A stretch of 50,108 nucleotides of DNA from an uncultured Prochlorococcus sp. (GCA_902525585.1 CABZHQ010000012.1:1-50108), one strand, 5' to 3'. Counted from the stretch's first letter, positions 15,452 to 25,686 are shown. The notes: a model not told the origin generated them from the sequence alone. Numbers and translations are program-made.

Positions 15452-17227
15452 ATGGCTTTAAAAAAAGATAGTAACTCACTTGGTAGTAAGCAGGAAAAAA
15501 TTCAGAATGAAGATGCTTCACTATTTGATTTAAAGCATTTAGAAAATAAAAAAGAAATTGAATCTCAACCATTGGAAGTATCGGAAGTTAATGATAATGG
15601 ATTTGTCGATTTTGGGTTTAATCAATCGATCTTAAATTCGTTAAGAAATAAAGGATATAAAAATCCAACTCCCATCCAAAAAGCTGCAATTCCCGAACTA
15701 ATGTTAGGCAGAGATTTATTAGGCCAAGCACAAACAGGAACAGGAAAGACTGCAGCTTTTGCATTGCCATTAATAGAAAAGCTTGCAGATAATAAAGAAT
15801 TAAATGCCAAGGTTTTAGTTATGACTCCTACAAGAGAATTAGCAACTCAAGTGGCAGAATCTTTTAAAAGTTATAGTTCTGAATTTAGTAATTTTAAGAC
15901 GGTTGCAATATATGGAGGTACCGACTATCGAAGTCAAATTTCTGCACTAAAAAGAAAAGTTGACGTCGTAGTTGGGACACCGGGCCGAATAATGGATCAT
16001 ATAAGGCAAGGGACTTTTAAAATTAAAGAAATAAATTGTCTTGTCTTAGATGAGGCAGATGAAATGTTAAATATGGGTTTTCTTGAAGATATTGAATGGA
16101 TAATAGATCAGCTTCCGGAAAATAAACAGATGGTATTGTTTTCAGCAACAATGCCTAGTGAGATAAGAAATATAGCAAAAAAATATTTAAATGATCCCGC
16201 CGAAATATTAATCAAAAGTGTCAAAAAAGAAACTCAATTAATTTCGCAAAAATTTCTATATGTACAAAGGCATCACAAGTTAGATGCTTTAAAAAGAATA
16301 TTAGAACTTAATAACGAGGGAGTAATAATTTTTGTAAGAACAAAACTACTTACTACTTCAATAGCTGAAGCTTTAGAGAATTCAGGTCATACTGTGGCAG
16401 TACTTAATGGAGACATACCTCAAAACCAAAGAGAAAATACTGTAGATAGATTAAAAAAAGGATTTATTAATATCCTTGTTGCAACTGATGTAGCAGCTAG
16501 GGGATTGGATGTTGAGAGGATAAAACTTGTTGTTAATTATGATTTTCCTTTTGACAAGGAAACATATACTCATAGGATTGGAAGAACTGGAAGGGCAGGC
16601 AGATCAGGAGAAGCAATTTTATTTGTTAATCAAAGAGAAAAACATTTTCTAAGAAACTTAGAAAACTCAACAAGAACTAAAATTGAAGAAATTAATATAC
16701 CAAGTAATAAAATAATTAATGAAAAAAGGATGGAGAAACTTATAGAGAATGTTAATGAGAGTTCTTTAGCTAAAGATGAAAATGAAGAAAATAAAGCTTT
16801 GATTATTGATGTACTAGATAATTTAAAAGAAAAATACACTATGGATGACTCAAATATTGCAATGGCGGCGATTAATTTAGTAATAGGTAATAAATCATTT
16901 TTTGTTAATGAAGATGATTCTTGGATTCTTAAGCAAAATAATACTGATCGAAATAGATCAAATAGAAATATTAATAATCGTATAAGAAATTCAAATAGAA
17001 GAAATAATTATCAAAATGATTCTTTTGAAACCTATAAATTTAACTTTGGTAAATTTGATGGGGTTAGAGTTGCAAATATTATATCCTCAATCTGTAACTC
17101 AACAAATATAAATGGTAGATCCATAGGTAAAATACAGATTTTTAATGATTACAGTTTGGTAGATTTACCCAGAGATCTGCATAGAGAAACTAAAAATAAA
17201 TTAAAAAAAATTAAAGTCAGAAATTAG
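15452..17227 (+). CDS. deaD: DEAD-box ATP-dependent RNA helicase (DeaD/CsdA type)
   Basis: A 591-residue RNA helicase. The Q motif region (FVDFGFNQSIL...PTPIQ) is at 51-76, motif I AQTGTGKT at 93-100, DEAD at 200-203, SAT at 231-233 and HRIGRTGR at 374-381. A charged linker rich in Asn/Arg (RNRSNRNINNRIRNSNRRNN around 500-520) leads to a C-terminal DbpA-type RNA-binding domain (about 525-590; GVRVANIISSICNSTNINGR, IGKIQIFNDYSLVDLP). This architecture is that of CsdA/DeaD helicases, which remodel ribosome precursors and mRNAs in the cold. The first 45 residues are an acidic, low-complexity tail. Regulation through the start-proximal hairpin is a reasonable inference. Confidence 0.94.
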   Translation: MALKKDSNSLGSKQEKIQNEDASLFDLKHLENKKEIESQPLEVSEVNDNGFVDFGFNQSILNSLRNKGYKNPTPIQKAAIPELMLGRDLLGQAQTGTGKTAAFALPLIEKLADNKELNAKVLVMTPTRELATQVAESFKSYSSEFSNFKTVAIYGGTDYRSQISALKRKVDVVVGTPGRIMDHIRQGTFKIKEINCLVLDEADEMLNMGFLEDIEWIIDQLPENKQMVLFSATMPSEIRNIAKKYLNDPAEILIKSVKKETQLISQKFLYVQRHHKLDALKRILELNNEGVIIFVRTKLLTTSIAEALENSGHTVAVLNGDIPQNQRENTVDRLKKGFINILVATDVAARGLDVERIKLVVNYDFPFDKETYTHRIGRTGRAGRSGEAILFVNQREKHFLRNLENSTRTKIEEINIPSNKIINEKRMEKLIENVNESSLAKDENEENKALIIDVLDNLKEKYTMDDSNIAMAAINLVIGNKSFFVNEDDSWILKQNNTDRNRSNRNINNRIRNSNRRNNYQNDSFETYKFNFGKFDGVRVANIISSICNSTNINGRSIGKIQIFNDYSLVDLPRDLHRETKNKLKKIKVRN

Positions 17228-17236
17228 GTATAGAGA

Positions 17237-17530
17237 ATGAAAGCTAGCAAATATAAATTCTTTATTTTTGTGAATCTGATAATCCTATTCAACTCTTTTA
17301 ATAGTTTTTACTTAGCTCAAACAAAACAAAATTCAATCATAAAATTATTTTGTCTTAAGAGTGTCAAAGAGGAGATATTGAAAGCAGAAATAGTATATAG
17401 TGAGCGAATTGCAAATGAAACTTGTGATTGTTACTACGATGAATTTAAAAAAACTGCAAGTCATCAAGATGCAAAAACAAAATGTAAATTAAAAACCAAA
17501 GAAAATTTAAATCATAATAAAAAAATTTAA
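17237..17530 (+). CDS. Small exported cysteine-containing protein, function unknown
   Basis: A 97-residue protein with an N-terminal signal sequence (Lys-rich start, hydrophobic run FFIFVNLIILFNSFNSFYLA to about residue 27). The mature part has four cysteines (Cys39, Cys63, Cys65, Cys83), including a CDC pair, and a lysine-rich tail. That spacing would allow two disulfides or metal binding in an oxidising compartment. It sits 9 bases after deaD and 10 bases before the ABC exporter and is probably co-transcribed with them. I do not recognise a family. Confidence 0.65.
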   Translation: MKASKYKFFIFVNLIILFNSFNSFYLAQTKQNSIIKLFCLKSVKEEILKAEIVYSERIANETCDCYYDEFKKTASHQDAKTKCKLKTKENLNHNKKI

Positions 17531-17540
17531 TTGTTATTTT

Positions 17541-19313
17541 ATGAGGTCTAAGAAAAATCAAAATCCAATAATAAGACTTTATTTAAATCTGATTGAAGAA
17601 AGAAGGTTACTATTTTTTGCTTTTCTTAGTTCCATAATTAATAAAATATTAGATTTAGCTCCCCCTGTAATAATTGGTCTTGCAGTTGATATCGTTGTAA
17701 AGGAACAGAATTCATGGATTGCTGGTTTTGGGATAAAAGAAGTTCCAGCACAATTGATTTTTCTTGCATTTGCTTCAGGAATAGTTTGGTCTGGTGAATC
17801 CTCCTTTGAATATTTATATTCGATTTTATGGAGAAATTTGGCTCAGCTATCGCAACATAAATTAAGAATAAAAGCTTATGAGCATATCCAGGAATTAGAT
17901 ATGGATTTTTTTGAAAATGATAATACTGGAAGGCTATTATCTATTTTGAATGATGATATAAATCAACTCGAGAGATTTCTAGACCAAGGGGCTAATCAGA
18001 TAATTCAGTTATTTATAACTGTCTTAATAATTGGAGGCACTATGATTTTTGTCGCTCCAAAAATTGCTTTATTCGCTTTCTTTCCTATTCCAATTATATT
18101 TTTAGGATCAATTAAATTTCAAAGGAAGCTTGCTCCAAGATATAGAGATGTTAGAAATAAAGCTGGACTTTTGGCTTCAAGACTTAATAATAATTTAAGT
18201 GGAATTCTAACCATAAAAAGTTTTACTAAGGAAAAATGGGAACTAAATAGATTAAATAAAGAAAGTTTAGATTATCAAAGAAGTAATAAAGCTGCAATAA
18301 AATTATCTTCTGCTTTTATCCCTCTTATAAGATTTGCAATTTTATTTGCTTTTATAGCGATTCTATTGATTGGAGGTTTCCAAACTTGGAATAAGACACT
18401 TGATGTAGGAACTTATAGCTTTTTAGTGTTTATTACACAAAGACTATTATGGCCATTAACTACTTTGGGGCATGTTTTAGATGATTTTCAGAGATCTATG
18501 GCTTCCATAGATAGAGTAATTGATCTGATAGATACGCCTATAAAAATAAAAGATGGAAAAATAAAAATTGAACCTAAGGATATCAAAGGAGAAATTATTT
18601 TTAATAATGTAAATTTTAATTATCCAGGAAGAGATTTAACTTTAAAAAACATAAATTTGAAAATTGAAAATAACTCAACATTAGGAATTGTTGGTTTAAC
18701 AGGTTCTGGAAAAAGCACAATAATAAAATTACTCCTTAGGATTTATGATAGTAATAATGGGTCAATAACCTTGGATGGTATTTCCATTAAAGAAATAAAT
18801 TTGAGGGATTTAAGAAAGTGTATTTCTTTAGTAAGTCAAGAAACTTATTTATTTCATGGCAGTTTACAAGAAAATATTGCTTATGGCTCAATTAACCCAA
18901 GTCTTAAAGATATTATTAAAGCTTCAAAGATTGCGGAAGCCCATAAATTTATTGAACAATTACCAGATGGTTATAAGACTATAGTGGGGGAAAGGGGCCA
19001 AAGGCTTTCAGGCGGTCAACGTCAAAGAATTGCCTTGGCGAGAGCTGTTTTAAAAGATGCTCCAATATTGATCTTAGACGAAGCTACAGCCTCTGTTGAT
19101 AATGAAACAGAGGCTTTAATTCAAAAATCATTATCTAAAATCACCAAAGAAAGAACAACAATAGTAATAGCTCATAGATTAAGCACTATAAAAAATGCGG
19201 ATAATATTGTTGTTATTGATAAAGGTAAAATAGTTGAAATCGGAAAACATGAAAATCTATTAGATCAGAATAAAATATATGCTGATTTATGGAACGTTCA
19301 AGTAGGAATCTAG
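17541..19313 (+). CDS. ABC transporter, fused permease and ATPase (MsbA/ATM-like exporter)
   Basis: A 590-residue half-transporter: an N-terminal six-helix membrane domain (about residues 20-310, including DLAPPVIIGLAVDIVV and AILFAFIAILLIGGFQTW) followed by the nucleotide-binding domain. Walker A is GLTGSGKST (about 385-393), the Q-loop is VSQETYLF, the signature is LSGGQRQR (about 488) and Walker B is ILILDEATA (about 508), with the switch AHRLST. The DMDFFENDNTGRLLSILNDD coupling-helix block is typical of multidrug and lipid exporters. It should work as a homodimer. The substrate cannot be deduced; lipid, drug or glutathione-type exports are all possible. Confidence 0.9.
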   Translation: MRSKKNQNPIIRLYLNLIEERRLLFFAFLSSIINKILDLAPPVIIGLAVDIVVKEQNSWIAGFGIKEVPAQLIFLAFASGIVWSGESSFEYLYSILWRNLAQLSQHKLRIKAYEHIQELDMDFFENDNTGRLLSILNDDINQLERFLDQGANQIIQLFITVLIIGGTMIFVAPKIALFAFFPIPIIFLGSIKFQRKLAPRYRDVRNKAGLLASRLNNNLSGILTIKSFTKEKWELNRLNKESLDYQRSNKAAIKLSSAFIPLIRFAILFAFIAILLIGGFQTWNKTLDVGTYSFLVFITQRLLWPLTTLGHVLDDFQRSMASIDRVIDLIDTPIKIKDGKIKIEPKDIKGEIIFNNVNFNYPGRDLTLKNINLKIENNSTLGIVGLTGSGKSTIIKLLLRIYDSNNGSITLDGISIKEINLRDLRKCISLVSQETYLFHGSLQENIAYGSINPSLKDIIKASKIAEAHKFIEQLPDGYKTIVGERGQRLSGGQRQRIALARAVLKDAPILILDEATASVDNETEALIQKSLSKITKERTTIVIAHRLSTIKNADNIVVIDKGKIVEIGKHENLLDQNKIYADLWNVQVGI

Positions 19314-19328
19314 TATGAAATTTCTAAA

Positions 19329-19886
19329 CTATATTAAAAAGTTAAATGATTCAATTACATTGCTGAACATACCGTCAACTTTATTCCATCTCTCTTCATT
19401 TGTTCCCACAGCGAAAGTGTAAAGTGTTCCTCTATCAATTACGACAGTAGCCAATTCGTGTCTGGCCTGTTCATTTAAATTTAATTCATACTCTAAATCA
19501 TAGAAAATATGATTGGATGCCTCCCTTTTATTGGCATTTATGAGTTTTACCTCTCTACCTGAGCCTTCGGGAGCAATAACTTTATCAATTAATGTTTGAC
19601 CTACTTCACTTGGGCTTCCTAATTGCTCTAATTGAACCTCTTTATTTACATCAGAAATAACTAAACTTAAGGTCTCATTACTGTTTATTAGATCATGATA
19701 AATAATTTCAGGACCTCCATCGACTTTTACTCTAGTCCATCCTGTTGGATACAAAAAGGCATATCTTCCATCTGGACTTTGAAAAGCTTCTAATCCCGCA
19801 TTTAGTCCGCCACTACAAGCACTCAGTGTTAAACACAAAAAAATCAAAAATAAATATCTGAAAGGGTTAAAATTAATATTTTTCAT
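19329..19886 (-). CDS. psbP: PsbP-family lumenal lipoprotein (CyanoP)
   Basis: A 185-residue protein with a lipoprotein signal peptide: hydrophobic YLFLIFLCLTLSAC with the lipobox LSAC and the modified Cys24. The mature PsbP fold begins with AFQSPDGRYAFLYPTGWTRV and continues through LVISDVNKEVQLEQLGSP and the C-terminal YTFAVGTNEERWNKV and MFSNVIESF. Cyanobacterial PsbP-like proteins attach to the lumenal side of photosystem II and help its assembly; they are substoichiometric, unlike plant PsbP. It is convergent with the ABC transporter (15-base gap) and divergent from recR. Confidence 0.92.
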   Translation of the reverse strand: MKNINFNPFRYLFLIFLCLTLSACSGGLNAGLEAFQSPDGRYAFLYPTGWTRVKVDGGPEIIYHDLINSNETLSLVISDVNKEVQLEQLGSPSEVGQTLIDKVIAPEGSGREVKLINANKREASNHIFYDLEYELNLNEQARHELATVVIDRGTLYTFAVGTNEERWNKVDGMFSNVIESFNFLI

Positions 19887-19968
19887 TTTGTTTGAAATTT
19901 CTAACTAAAAACATAATAAGACATTAAAAGCAAACAATTATGGCAATTCAGAATTTTGCGTCTAAATT

Positions 19969-20589
19969 GTGCCTAGAAATAGTTTAATTTTGATTACTTA
20001 TACCAAACCGCTTTCAAAATTAATTGGTCATTTTGAGAAATTTCCAGGGATTGGTCCAAGAACAGCGCAACGATTAGCCCTGTTTATTTTAAAACAACCT
20101 GAAAGTACAATAAAAGATTTTTCAAAGGCTCTGTTAGAAGCACATAGTAATGTTGGTCGTTGCAAAAAATGTTTCAATTTGACTTCAGAAGATGAATGTG
20201 AAATTTGTAAAAATACTGAAAGAAATCAAAAACTAATCTGTGTAGTAGCAGAAACTAAAGATTTGCTTGCTTTGGAGCGCGCCAGAGAATTTAAAGGTGT
20301 TTATCATGTTATTGGAGGTTTAATATCTCCAATGGATTCTGTTGGCCCTGAACTCTTAGAAATAAGAAGCTTGGTAGAAAGAGTTAGTAAGTCTGAAATA
20401 GATGAGATCATATTGGCATTGACCCCCAGTGTTGAGGGAGATACAACAAGTCTTTATATTGGAAAATTGTTAACCCCTTTTACTAAAGTTACAAGGATTG
20501 CATATGGTCTACCAATGGGTAGTGAACTTGAATATGTGGATGAAGTTACACTTGCAAGGGCCTTAGAAGGGAGAACAAAACTAAATTAG
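19969..20589 (+). CDS. recR: Recombination protein RecR
   Basis: A 206-residue RecR, near the 201 residues of E. coli. The N-terminal helix-hairpin-helix motif is [17 protein letters not shown], the four-cysteine zinc finger is CKKC...CEIC (Cys65, 68, 77, 80), and the Toprim domain begins [14 protein letters not shown]. The C-terminal [15 protein letters not shown] and [17 protein letters not shown] blocks are complete. RecR with RecO/RecF loads RecA at gaps. The GTG at 19969 or an in-frame TTG at 19990 (giving MITYTKPL) could be the start; no Shine-Dalgarno decides. It is followed by lipA with a 3-base gap. Confidence 0.95.
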   Translation: MPRNSLILITYTKPLSKLIGHFEKFPGIGPRTAQRLALFILKQPESTIKDFSKALLEAHSNVGRCKKCFNLTSEDECEICKNTERNQKLICVVAETKDLLALERAREFKGVYHVIGGLISPMDSVGPELLEIRSLVERVSKSEIDEIILALTPSVEGDTTSLYIGKLLTPFTKVTRIAYGLPMGSELEYVDEVTLARALEGRTKLN

Positions 20590-20592
20590 ATA

Positions 20593-21492
20593 ATGAGAGA
20601 CAATGATCTAATCAAGAAAGAAAAAATCTTAAGACTTCCCTCTTGGATTAAATTTCCTATTAGTAAAGCTTCAGAGTTCGAAAAAATACAAACACTCATT
20701 AAAAAATCAAACATTCATACTATTTGTGAAGAAGCAAGATGTCCAAATAGAGCAGAATGTTATGCCTCAGGAACAGCCACTTTCTTACTTGGTGGATCAA
20801 TATGTTCTCGTTCTTGTGCTTTTTGTCAGGTAAATAAAGGTAGACCTAGTGCTATCAATATTGATGAATGTACTCAAGTCGCTGAAGCAGTTAAATTACT
20901 AAATTTGAAATATGTTGTTTTGACATCTGTAGCTAGAGACGATCTCCCTGATCATGGTGCAAATTTATTTATATCTACAATTGATGAGATTAGAAAAATT
21001 GATTCAACAATTAAAATAGAGGTTTTAACTCCTGATTTATGGGGTGGGGGCAAAAATTTTGATGAAACTAATGACCTTCAGACTGAGAGATTGAAGATGA
21101 TTTTAGATAAAGATCCAATATGCTTTAATCATAATCTTGAAACTGTTGAAAGACTGCAAAAAGAGGTTAGGAGGGGTGCAAATTACAAAAAATCCCTAAA
21201 TTTACTAAAAAAGTCAAAAGATATTGCTCCTCATATTCAAACTAAATCAGGCATTATGTTAGGTCTTGGGGAAACTTTGGATGAAATAAAAAATACAATT
21301 TGCGATCTCAAAAAAATAGATTGTGATCAGATTACAATTGGCCAATATTTAAGGCCATCTTTCAATCATTTGGCAGTTAAGAAATATTGGGATCCATCAG
21401 AGTTTGAATATTTATATCGCTTCTCTAAGGAATTAGGATTCAAGAAAGTATCTTCTGGCCCCTTAGTTAGAAGTAGTTATCATGCAGGTTGA
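20593..21492 (+). CDS. lipA: Lipoyl synthase LipA
   Basis: A 299-residue radical-SAM enzyme that inserts two sulfurs into octanoyl groups on E2 and H proteins. The auxiliary cluster motif CX4CX5C is Cys45, Cys50, Cys56 (CEEARCPNRAEC) and the radical-SAM CX3CX2C is Cys71, Cys75, Cys78 (CSRSCAFC). The later VLTSVARDDLPDHGA, FNHNLETV and IKTKSGIMLGLGE-type blocks and the C-terminal GPLVRSSYHA with the conserved RSSY cluster-ligand serine region are present. Cyanobacteria often have two LipA copies; only this one lies here. Its 3' end overlaps the convergent gene by 13 bases. Confidence 0.95.
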   Translation: MRDNDLIKKEKILRLPSWIKFPISKASEFEKIQTLIKKSNIHTICEEARCPNRAECYASGTATFLLGGSICSRSCAFCQVNKGRPSAINIDECTQVAEAVKLLNLKYVVLTSVARDDLPDHGANLFISTIDEIRKIDSTIKIEVLTPDLWGGGKNFDETNDLQTERLKMILDKDPICFNHNLETVERLQKEVRRGANYKKSLNLLKKSKDIAPHIQTKSGIMLGLGETLDEIKNTICDLKKIDCDQITIGQYLRPSFNHLAVKKYWDPSEFEYLYRFSKELGFKKVSSGPLVRSSYHAG

Positions 21493-21989
21493 CTTTCTTC
21501 AATTGAAGAGAGTTTTTTTTCAAGTTTTTTCAATATGGAAATACATTCCCCGTTCATAAGTGTGCCTGCACCTCCCCAAACCAATCTTAATAAAAGATCT
21601 ACTGGGCTAGAACCAACTTCTTTTACAATTCTAAATCCTATTAACTTGAAATACCTTACAAGTTTTTTACTATAACCTTCACTATCAAAAATAGCTAAAA
21701 GTCTTGCTTTATTGCTTGATTTTTTTTCAATTGCCCAAGCCATAGTTGTTGCCCATATTAATTCCGAAACAAAAGCAGGCGCTTTACTAAGTATTCTTAA
21801 TGTATCGAGCTGAATACCTTGATTATTTAAATAAGTCCAACCTTTCATTTCAGCCCAAATCTTAATGATGTTATCTTTCTGTTCTGCTATAACGATTCTA
21901 AAGAAACATAATCCGAGAGTTTCTCTAACTTGAATTTTAATTAATAATCCAATTTTACTTGCTAATTTTTCTAATTCTTCAACCTTCAT
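21480..21989 (-). CDS. Conserved cyanobacterial protein, possibly GNAT-like
   Basis: A 169-residue soluble protein with no signal peptide. The C-terminal half has LLAIFDSEGYSKKLVRYF and KLIGFRIVKEVGSSPVD, which resembles the end of GNAT acetyltransferases where a residue set packs against a bulged strand after an alpha helix; this is only a pattern impression. The segment LLLRLVWGGAGTLMNGEC is Gly-rich and probably conserved. It is the last gene of the minus-strand lysA-to-trhO run, 11 bases after trhO. The function is unknown. Confidence 0.65.
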   Translation of the reverse strand: MKVEELEKLASKIGLLIKIQVRETLGLCFFRIVIAEQKDNIIKIWAEMKGWTYLNNQGIQLDTLRILSKAPAFVSELIWATTMAWAIEKKSSNKARLLAIFDSEGYSKKLVRYFKLIGFRIVKEVGSSPVDLLLRLVWGGAGTLMNGECISILKKLEKKLSSIEESQPA

Positions 21990-22000
21990 GATTTTGAAAA

Positions 22001-22933
22001 TTAGTCCTTATGGATTTTATGATTTTCCACTTTTAATCTATCAATCTGTTTTTGTCTCTCTTCAAACCTTTTCCTATCATCATCACTGAATTGATCTATG
22101 CAGAAATGACATTGGATACCCTTTCTATATTCTTTTCTTTCTTGATCTTTAATCGAAACTGGCATGCCACATGCATGACAAATCGAGTATGAGCCTTTTT
22201 CTAATTCTTGGTCTAAAGCAACTCTTTTATCAAAAACATAACATTCACCTTCAAATAAGTTTTTTTCTTTTGGTATATCATCAAGGTATTGAAGGATACC
22301 CCCTTGTAGGTGATATATATTTTTATAACCTTTCTTTTTCAGCAAAGTAGTAGCTTTTTCACATCTTATTCCTCCGGTACAAAACATTGCTATATTTGAA
22401 GATTCTTTATTTTCTAAAAGGGTAACTAAATGATCATCTACCCACTTGGGGAATTCGCTAAAGTTTTTTGTATTTGGATTTATAGAGTTCTGAAATGTAC
22501 CTATAGACACCTCATAATGATTTCTAGTATCAATGACTATTGTATTTTGATTTTTAATTAACTTATTCCAATTAGCTGAGTCAATATAGGTTCCATTATT
22601 TTCTGAAGGGTTTATTTCAGGGACACCCATTGTAACTATTTCTTTCTTGATTTTTATTTTTAATTTTTTGAAGATTTTGTTTTTTGAAAAGTTTACTTTA
22701 ATATTCAAGTTTCTATTATCTGCATATTTATTAAGTAAATTGATAACAATATCAATTACATTTTTCTCAGCACAAATAGTTCCATTAATGCCCTCACTAG
22801 CAAAAATAAATAAACCTGAAAGATCGTTTTCATTTTCGATTTCTAATAATTTATTTTTTAGATCAAGAATTAAGTTTTCTTGAAATGGGAAGAAAGAGTA
22901 AAGAGAAACTATTTTATAATATTTGCTTTTCAT
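22001..22933 (-). CDS. trhO: Rhodanese-domain tRNA uridine 5-oxyacetic acid-pathway hydroxylase TrhO (YceA)
   Basis: A 310-residue TrhO/YceA protein. The N-terminal acylphosphatase-like domain has [17 protein letters not shown]; the rhodanese domain has [15 protein letters not shown] and the active loop [10 protein letters not shown] with Cys185. A C-terminal zinc-like cysteine set (CHACGMP, CHFC) follows, typical of the longer family members. TrhO hydroxylates U34 of certain tRNAs in an oxygen-dependent reaction, the first step to 5-methoxy- or carboxymethoxyuridine. The ATG overlaps the bioB stop by 4 bases, implying coupled translation. Confidence 0.9.
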   Translation of the reverse strand: MKSKYYKIVSLYSFFPFQENLILDLKNKLLEIENENDLSGLFIFASEGINGTICAEKNVIDIVINLLNKYADNRNLNIKVNFSKNKIFKKLKIKIKKEIVTMGVPEINPSENNGTYIDSANWNKLIKNQNTIVIDTRNHYEVSIGTFQNSINPNTKNFSEFPKWVDDHLVTLLENKESSNIAMFCTGGIRCEKATTLLKKKGYKNIYHLQGGILQYLDDIPKEKNLFEGECYVFDKRVALDQELEKGSYSICHACGMPVSIKDQERKEYRKGIQCHFCIDQFSDDDRKRFEERQKQIDRLKVENHKIHKD

Positions 22934-23937
22934 AAAGAAGATAATGTTTTTTCACAAGTTTCAAAATCTTTGTTAAATGATACTCCAACCTCTTTAAGAA
23001 GTTTTCTGTCTGATTGAAAAGATGGATTTGAAGTTGTGAGTAACTCGTCTCCATAAAAAATTGAATTTGCTCCACATTGAAAACATAATATTTGGGCTTC
23101 TTTTGAAAGCTTTTCTCTCCCTGCACTTAGTCTTATTTTACTTTTAGGCATAATAATTCTTGCTGTAGCTATCATCCTTATCATTTCAATAGAATCAATT
23201 TCTTTATTATCTTCTAAACCAGTGCCTTCAATAGCTACTAATGAATTAATAGGAACACTTTCAGGGTGCGGATTCATGTTTGAAAGTACTTCCAAAAGAG
23301 ATGCTCTATCGCCATTAGTTTCACCCAAGCCTATTATTCCTCCACAACAAACATTTATTCCTGCATTCCTTACTCTTTTGATAGTATCTAGTCTGTCTTG
23401 ATAAGTTCTAGTCGTAATAATATTTTTATAATGCTCAGGACTAGTATCAAGATTGTGGTTATACGCAGTTAAACCTGCTTCAGCCAGTCTGGAAGCTTGT
23501 TCTTCAGTAAGCATCCCAGCAGTAACGCATGCTTCCATCCCTAAATCTCTTACACCGCTAACCATCTCCAACATTGCATTAAAAGATTTCCCATCTCTAA
23601 TTTCTCTCCACGCCCAACCCATACAAAACCTATCTGCACCCTCATTTTTTGCTACTTGAGCTCTTGCTAAAACTTCTTTAACTTGAAACTGCGGATGACT
23701 TTTAATTTCGCTAGCACTATAAATTGATTGGCTACAGTACGAACAATTTTCCTCACATCCTCCAGTTTTTACGCTGAACAATGATGCTAATTGAATATCG
23801 TATTTGTTATATTTCCTGTGAACGGTTTGTGATTCCCACATTAAATCAATAAGAGGCATATTAAGTATTTCCAGAATCTCCTCTTTATTCCAATCAAACC
23901 TAATTTCTTTTAATAACTGATTATTCGAATTAGCCAT
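22930..23937 (-). CDS. bioB: Biotin synthase BioB
   Basis: A 335-residue radical-SAM enzyme that inserts sulfur into dethiobiotin. The radical-SAM cluster ligands are Cys61, Cys65 and Cys68 in [14 protein letters not shown]; the second-cluster region [12 protein letters not shown], the [12 protein letters not shown] block and [11 protein letters not shown] are all conserved. The C-terminal [20 protein letters not shown] includes the arginine that ligates the [2Fe-2S] cluster. The length is usual. It sits 5 bases after uppS and overlaps trhO by 4 bases. No other biotin gene is in the window. Confidence 0.97.
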   Translation of the reverse strand: MANSNNQLLKEIRFDWNKEEILEILNMPLIDLMWESQTVHRKYNKYDIQLASLFSVKTGGCEENCSYCSQSIYSASEIKSHPQFQVKEVLARAQVAKNEGADRFCMGWAWREIRDGKSFNAMLEMVSGVRDLGMEACVTAGMLTEEQASRLAEAGLTAYNHNLDTSPEHYKNIITTRTYQDRLDTIKRVRNAGINVCCGGIIGLGETNGDRASLLEVLSNMNPHPESVPINSLVAIEGTGLEDNKEIDSIEMIRMIATARIIMPKSKIRLSAGREKLSKEAQILCFQCGANSIFYGDELLTTSNPSFQSDRKLLKEVGVSFNKDFETCEKTLSSL

Positions 23938-23942
23938 TTTTA

Positions 23943-24746
23943 TTAGGAAATATATTGAGAATCTTCAAAAGATTCATGTGGTAATGATTCTATACCGCCA
24001 AAACGTCTATTTCTTGATTGGTAATCAATTATTGCTTTAAGAAATTCATGCTCATTGAACTCAGGCCAAAGTACGTCAGATATATAAATTTCTGAATATG
24101 CTAATTGCCATAATAAAAAATTACTTATCCTTTTTTCACCACTAGTTCTTATTAGTAATTCTGGATCCTTAATTCCTCTAGTTAATAACTCTGAATTAAA
24201 TAATTCTTCATTAATTTCACTGGGTTTTATTTCCCCAGAAGAAGATTTTAATGCTAGTTTTTTTGCAACTTTTACTATTTCTTGTCTGCCTCCGTAATTA
24301 ACACAAACATTGAATAAAAATTTATTGTTGTTCTTCGTAAGTGATTCTGAACTAGATATTATTTCTTTTAAATTTTTTGGGAAAGGAGTTAAATCTCCAA
24401 TAAATTTTATTTTTGTTGATTCTTCATGTATCTCTTTAATTTCATTTTTTAAAACTTCGCTAAAAAGATTTATAAGAAAATCAACTTCTTTTGTTGGTCT
24501 TGCCCAATTCTCAGTTGAAAAAGCATAAACGGTAATTACTTTACAACCTAAATTTTTTGCAGCTTTGAGAATTTTTTTTAATACACTAACGCCCTGTTTA
24601 TGTCCAAATGATCGGGGCAAACCTTTTCTAGTCGCCCATCTCCCATTGCCGTCCATAATTATTGCTACATGCTTGGGCAATTTTTGCTTATCTATTTTCA
24701 TTAATAAATCAGTAATTTTATCGTCTATTACTTTTTCTAAACTCAT
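23943..24746 (-). CDS. uppS: Isoprenyl (undecaprenyl) diphosphate synthase UppS
   Basis: A 267-residue cis-prenyltransferase that extends farnesyl diphosphate to the C55 carrier used for peptidoglycan and other envelope polymers. The catalytic Asp32 lies in [13 protein letters not shown], followed by [19 protein letters not shown] and the C-terminal [18 protein letters not shown] and [15 protein letters not shown] signatures. The length is a little above the usual 250 because of a 24-residue N-terminal tail. It lies 3 bases downstream of cdaA on the same strand. Confidence 0.96.
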   Translation of the reverse strand: MSLEKVIDDKITDLLMKIDKQKLPKHVAIIMDGNGRWATRKGLPRSFGHKQGVSVLKKILKAAKNLGCKVITVYAFSTENWARPTKEVDFLINLFSEVLKNEIKEIHEESTKIKFIGDLTPFPKNLKEIISSSESLTKNNNKFLFNVCVNYGGRQEIVKVAKKLALKSSSGEIKPSEINEELFNSELLTRGIKDPELLIRTSGEKRISNFLLWQLAYSEIYISDVLWPEFNEHEFLKAIIDYQSRNRRFGGIESLPHESFEDSQYIS

Positions 24747-24749
24747 TAG

Positions 24750-25658
24750 TTAATCCTTTTTGTTAATAAAAATTTCTGATTTTTCTGACTCTTTTTTATT
24801 AATATCACTGATCATATTATCACTCGAGTCATTCTTTTGGGATGAAACATTTTTACTTAAAGATGCTTTATTTGCTCCCATAGAGTTTTGATTTCCAATC
24901 AATTTTGCAAGAAGTTCTTGTAACCTGCTGCTGGTAATTGGCCTTTCGAGTTTGCCTTGGTTTGCCAATGATAACGTACCTGTTTCTTCAGAAACAACAA
25001 TACAAATACATCTGTCAAATCTTTCTGTAATTCCTAATGCTGCTAAATGTCTTGTGCCATATCTACTTATTCCTTGTCTTGAAAGAGGAAGTATTACGCC
25101 AGCAGAAATTATTTTATTTCCTTTCACAAGAACTGCTCCATCATGTAAAGGTGTATCTGTAGCAAAAAGATTTATTAAAAGGTCAGTTGATAATTGTGCC
25201 TCAATATTGGTGCCTGAATATAAAAAATCTTCCGGTCTTAAATCACTCCCTAAATCTACAACGATTAAAGCACCTCTTCTATTTTGAGAGAGTTTACCGG
25301 CAGTATCAACTAACTGAGTAATAGTAGTTGAAGTTGCTCTAAATTCCTTTGGTGGATTTCCAAGTAATACAGCTAGTCTCCCAGTGCCTAGTAATTCCAT
25401 TAATCTTCTTAACTCTCCTTGCCAAAGGATCGCTAATGAGAGGGAGCAAGCGAGGACTACAGCATCAATTAATTTTGATGTTAGTGGTAAGTATGCATAT
25501 CTTTGGATAAACCATGCGGATGATACTAAAAACAAATATCCTCTTAAAAGCCATAATGTCCGCTGTTCTTTTACTCTAGAGAATAATAATAGTCCGAAAC
25601 CAATAGCAAATAAAACATCCAATAAAAGCTTTAAATTTATAATTCCCCAGAAATTCAC
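24750..25658 (-). CDS. cdaA: Membrane diadenylate cyclase CdaA (c-di-AMP synthase)
   Basis: A 302-residue CdaA/DacA enzyme that makes c-di-AMP from two ATP. Three N-terminal membrane helices (about 7-27, 37-53 and 62-80) precede a short coil and the DAC domain. The catalytic motif DGA is at 173-175 (LHDGAVLV) and the ATP-binding GTRHLAALG is at 201-209. The roughly 45-residue C-terminal tail is Ser/Asn/Lys-rich and probably disordered. The start is GTG at 25658, directly before the first membrane helix. c-di-AMP controls potassium and osmolyte balance and has been linked to night survival in a cyanobacterium; the operon with lysA and uppS connects it with envelope synthesis. Confidence 0.94.
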   Translation of the reverse strand: MNFWGIINLKLLLDVLFAIGFGLLLFSRVKEQRTLWLLRGYLFLVSSAWFIQRYAYLPLTSKLIDAVVLACSLSLAILWQGELRRLMELLGTGRLAVLLGNPPKEFRATSTTITQLVDTAGKLSQNRRGALIVVDLGSDLRPEDFLYSGTNIEAQLSTDLLINLFATDTPLHDGAVLVKGNKIISAGVILPLSRQGISRYGTRHLAALGITERFDRCICIVVSEETGTLSLANQGKLERPITSSRLQELLAKLIGNQNSMGANKASLSKNVSSQKNDSSDNMISDINKKESEKSEIFINKKD

Positions 25659-25686
25659 ACTAAAAGTAAGATTATTTTAAATGTAC

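Noticed and set aside
24952..25680. Open frames opposite cdaA (two of about 100 residues)
   Set aside because: They lie wholly antisense to a well-conserved gene and show no recognisable domain.
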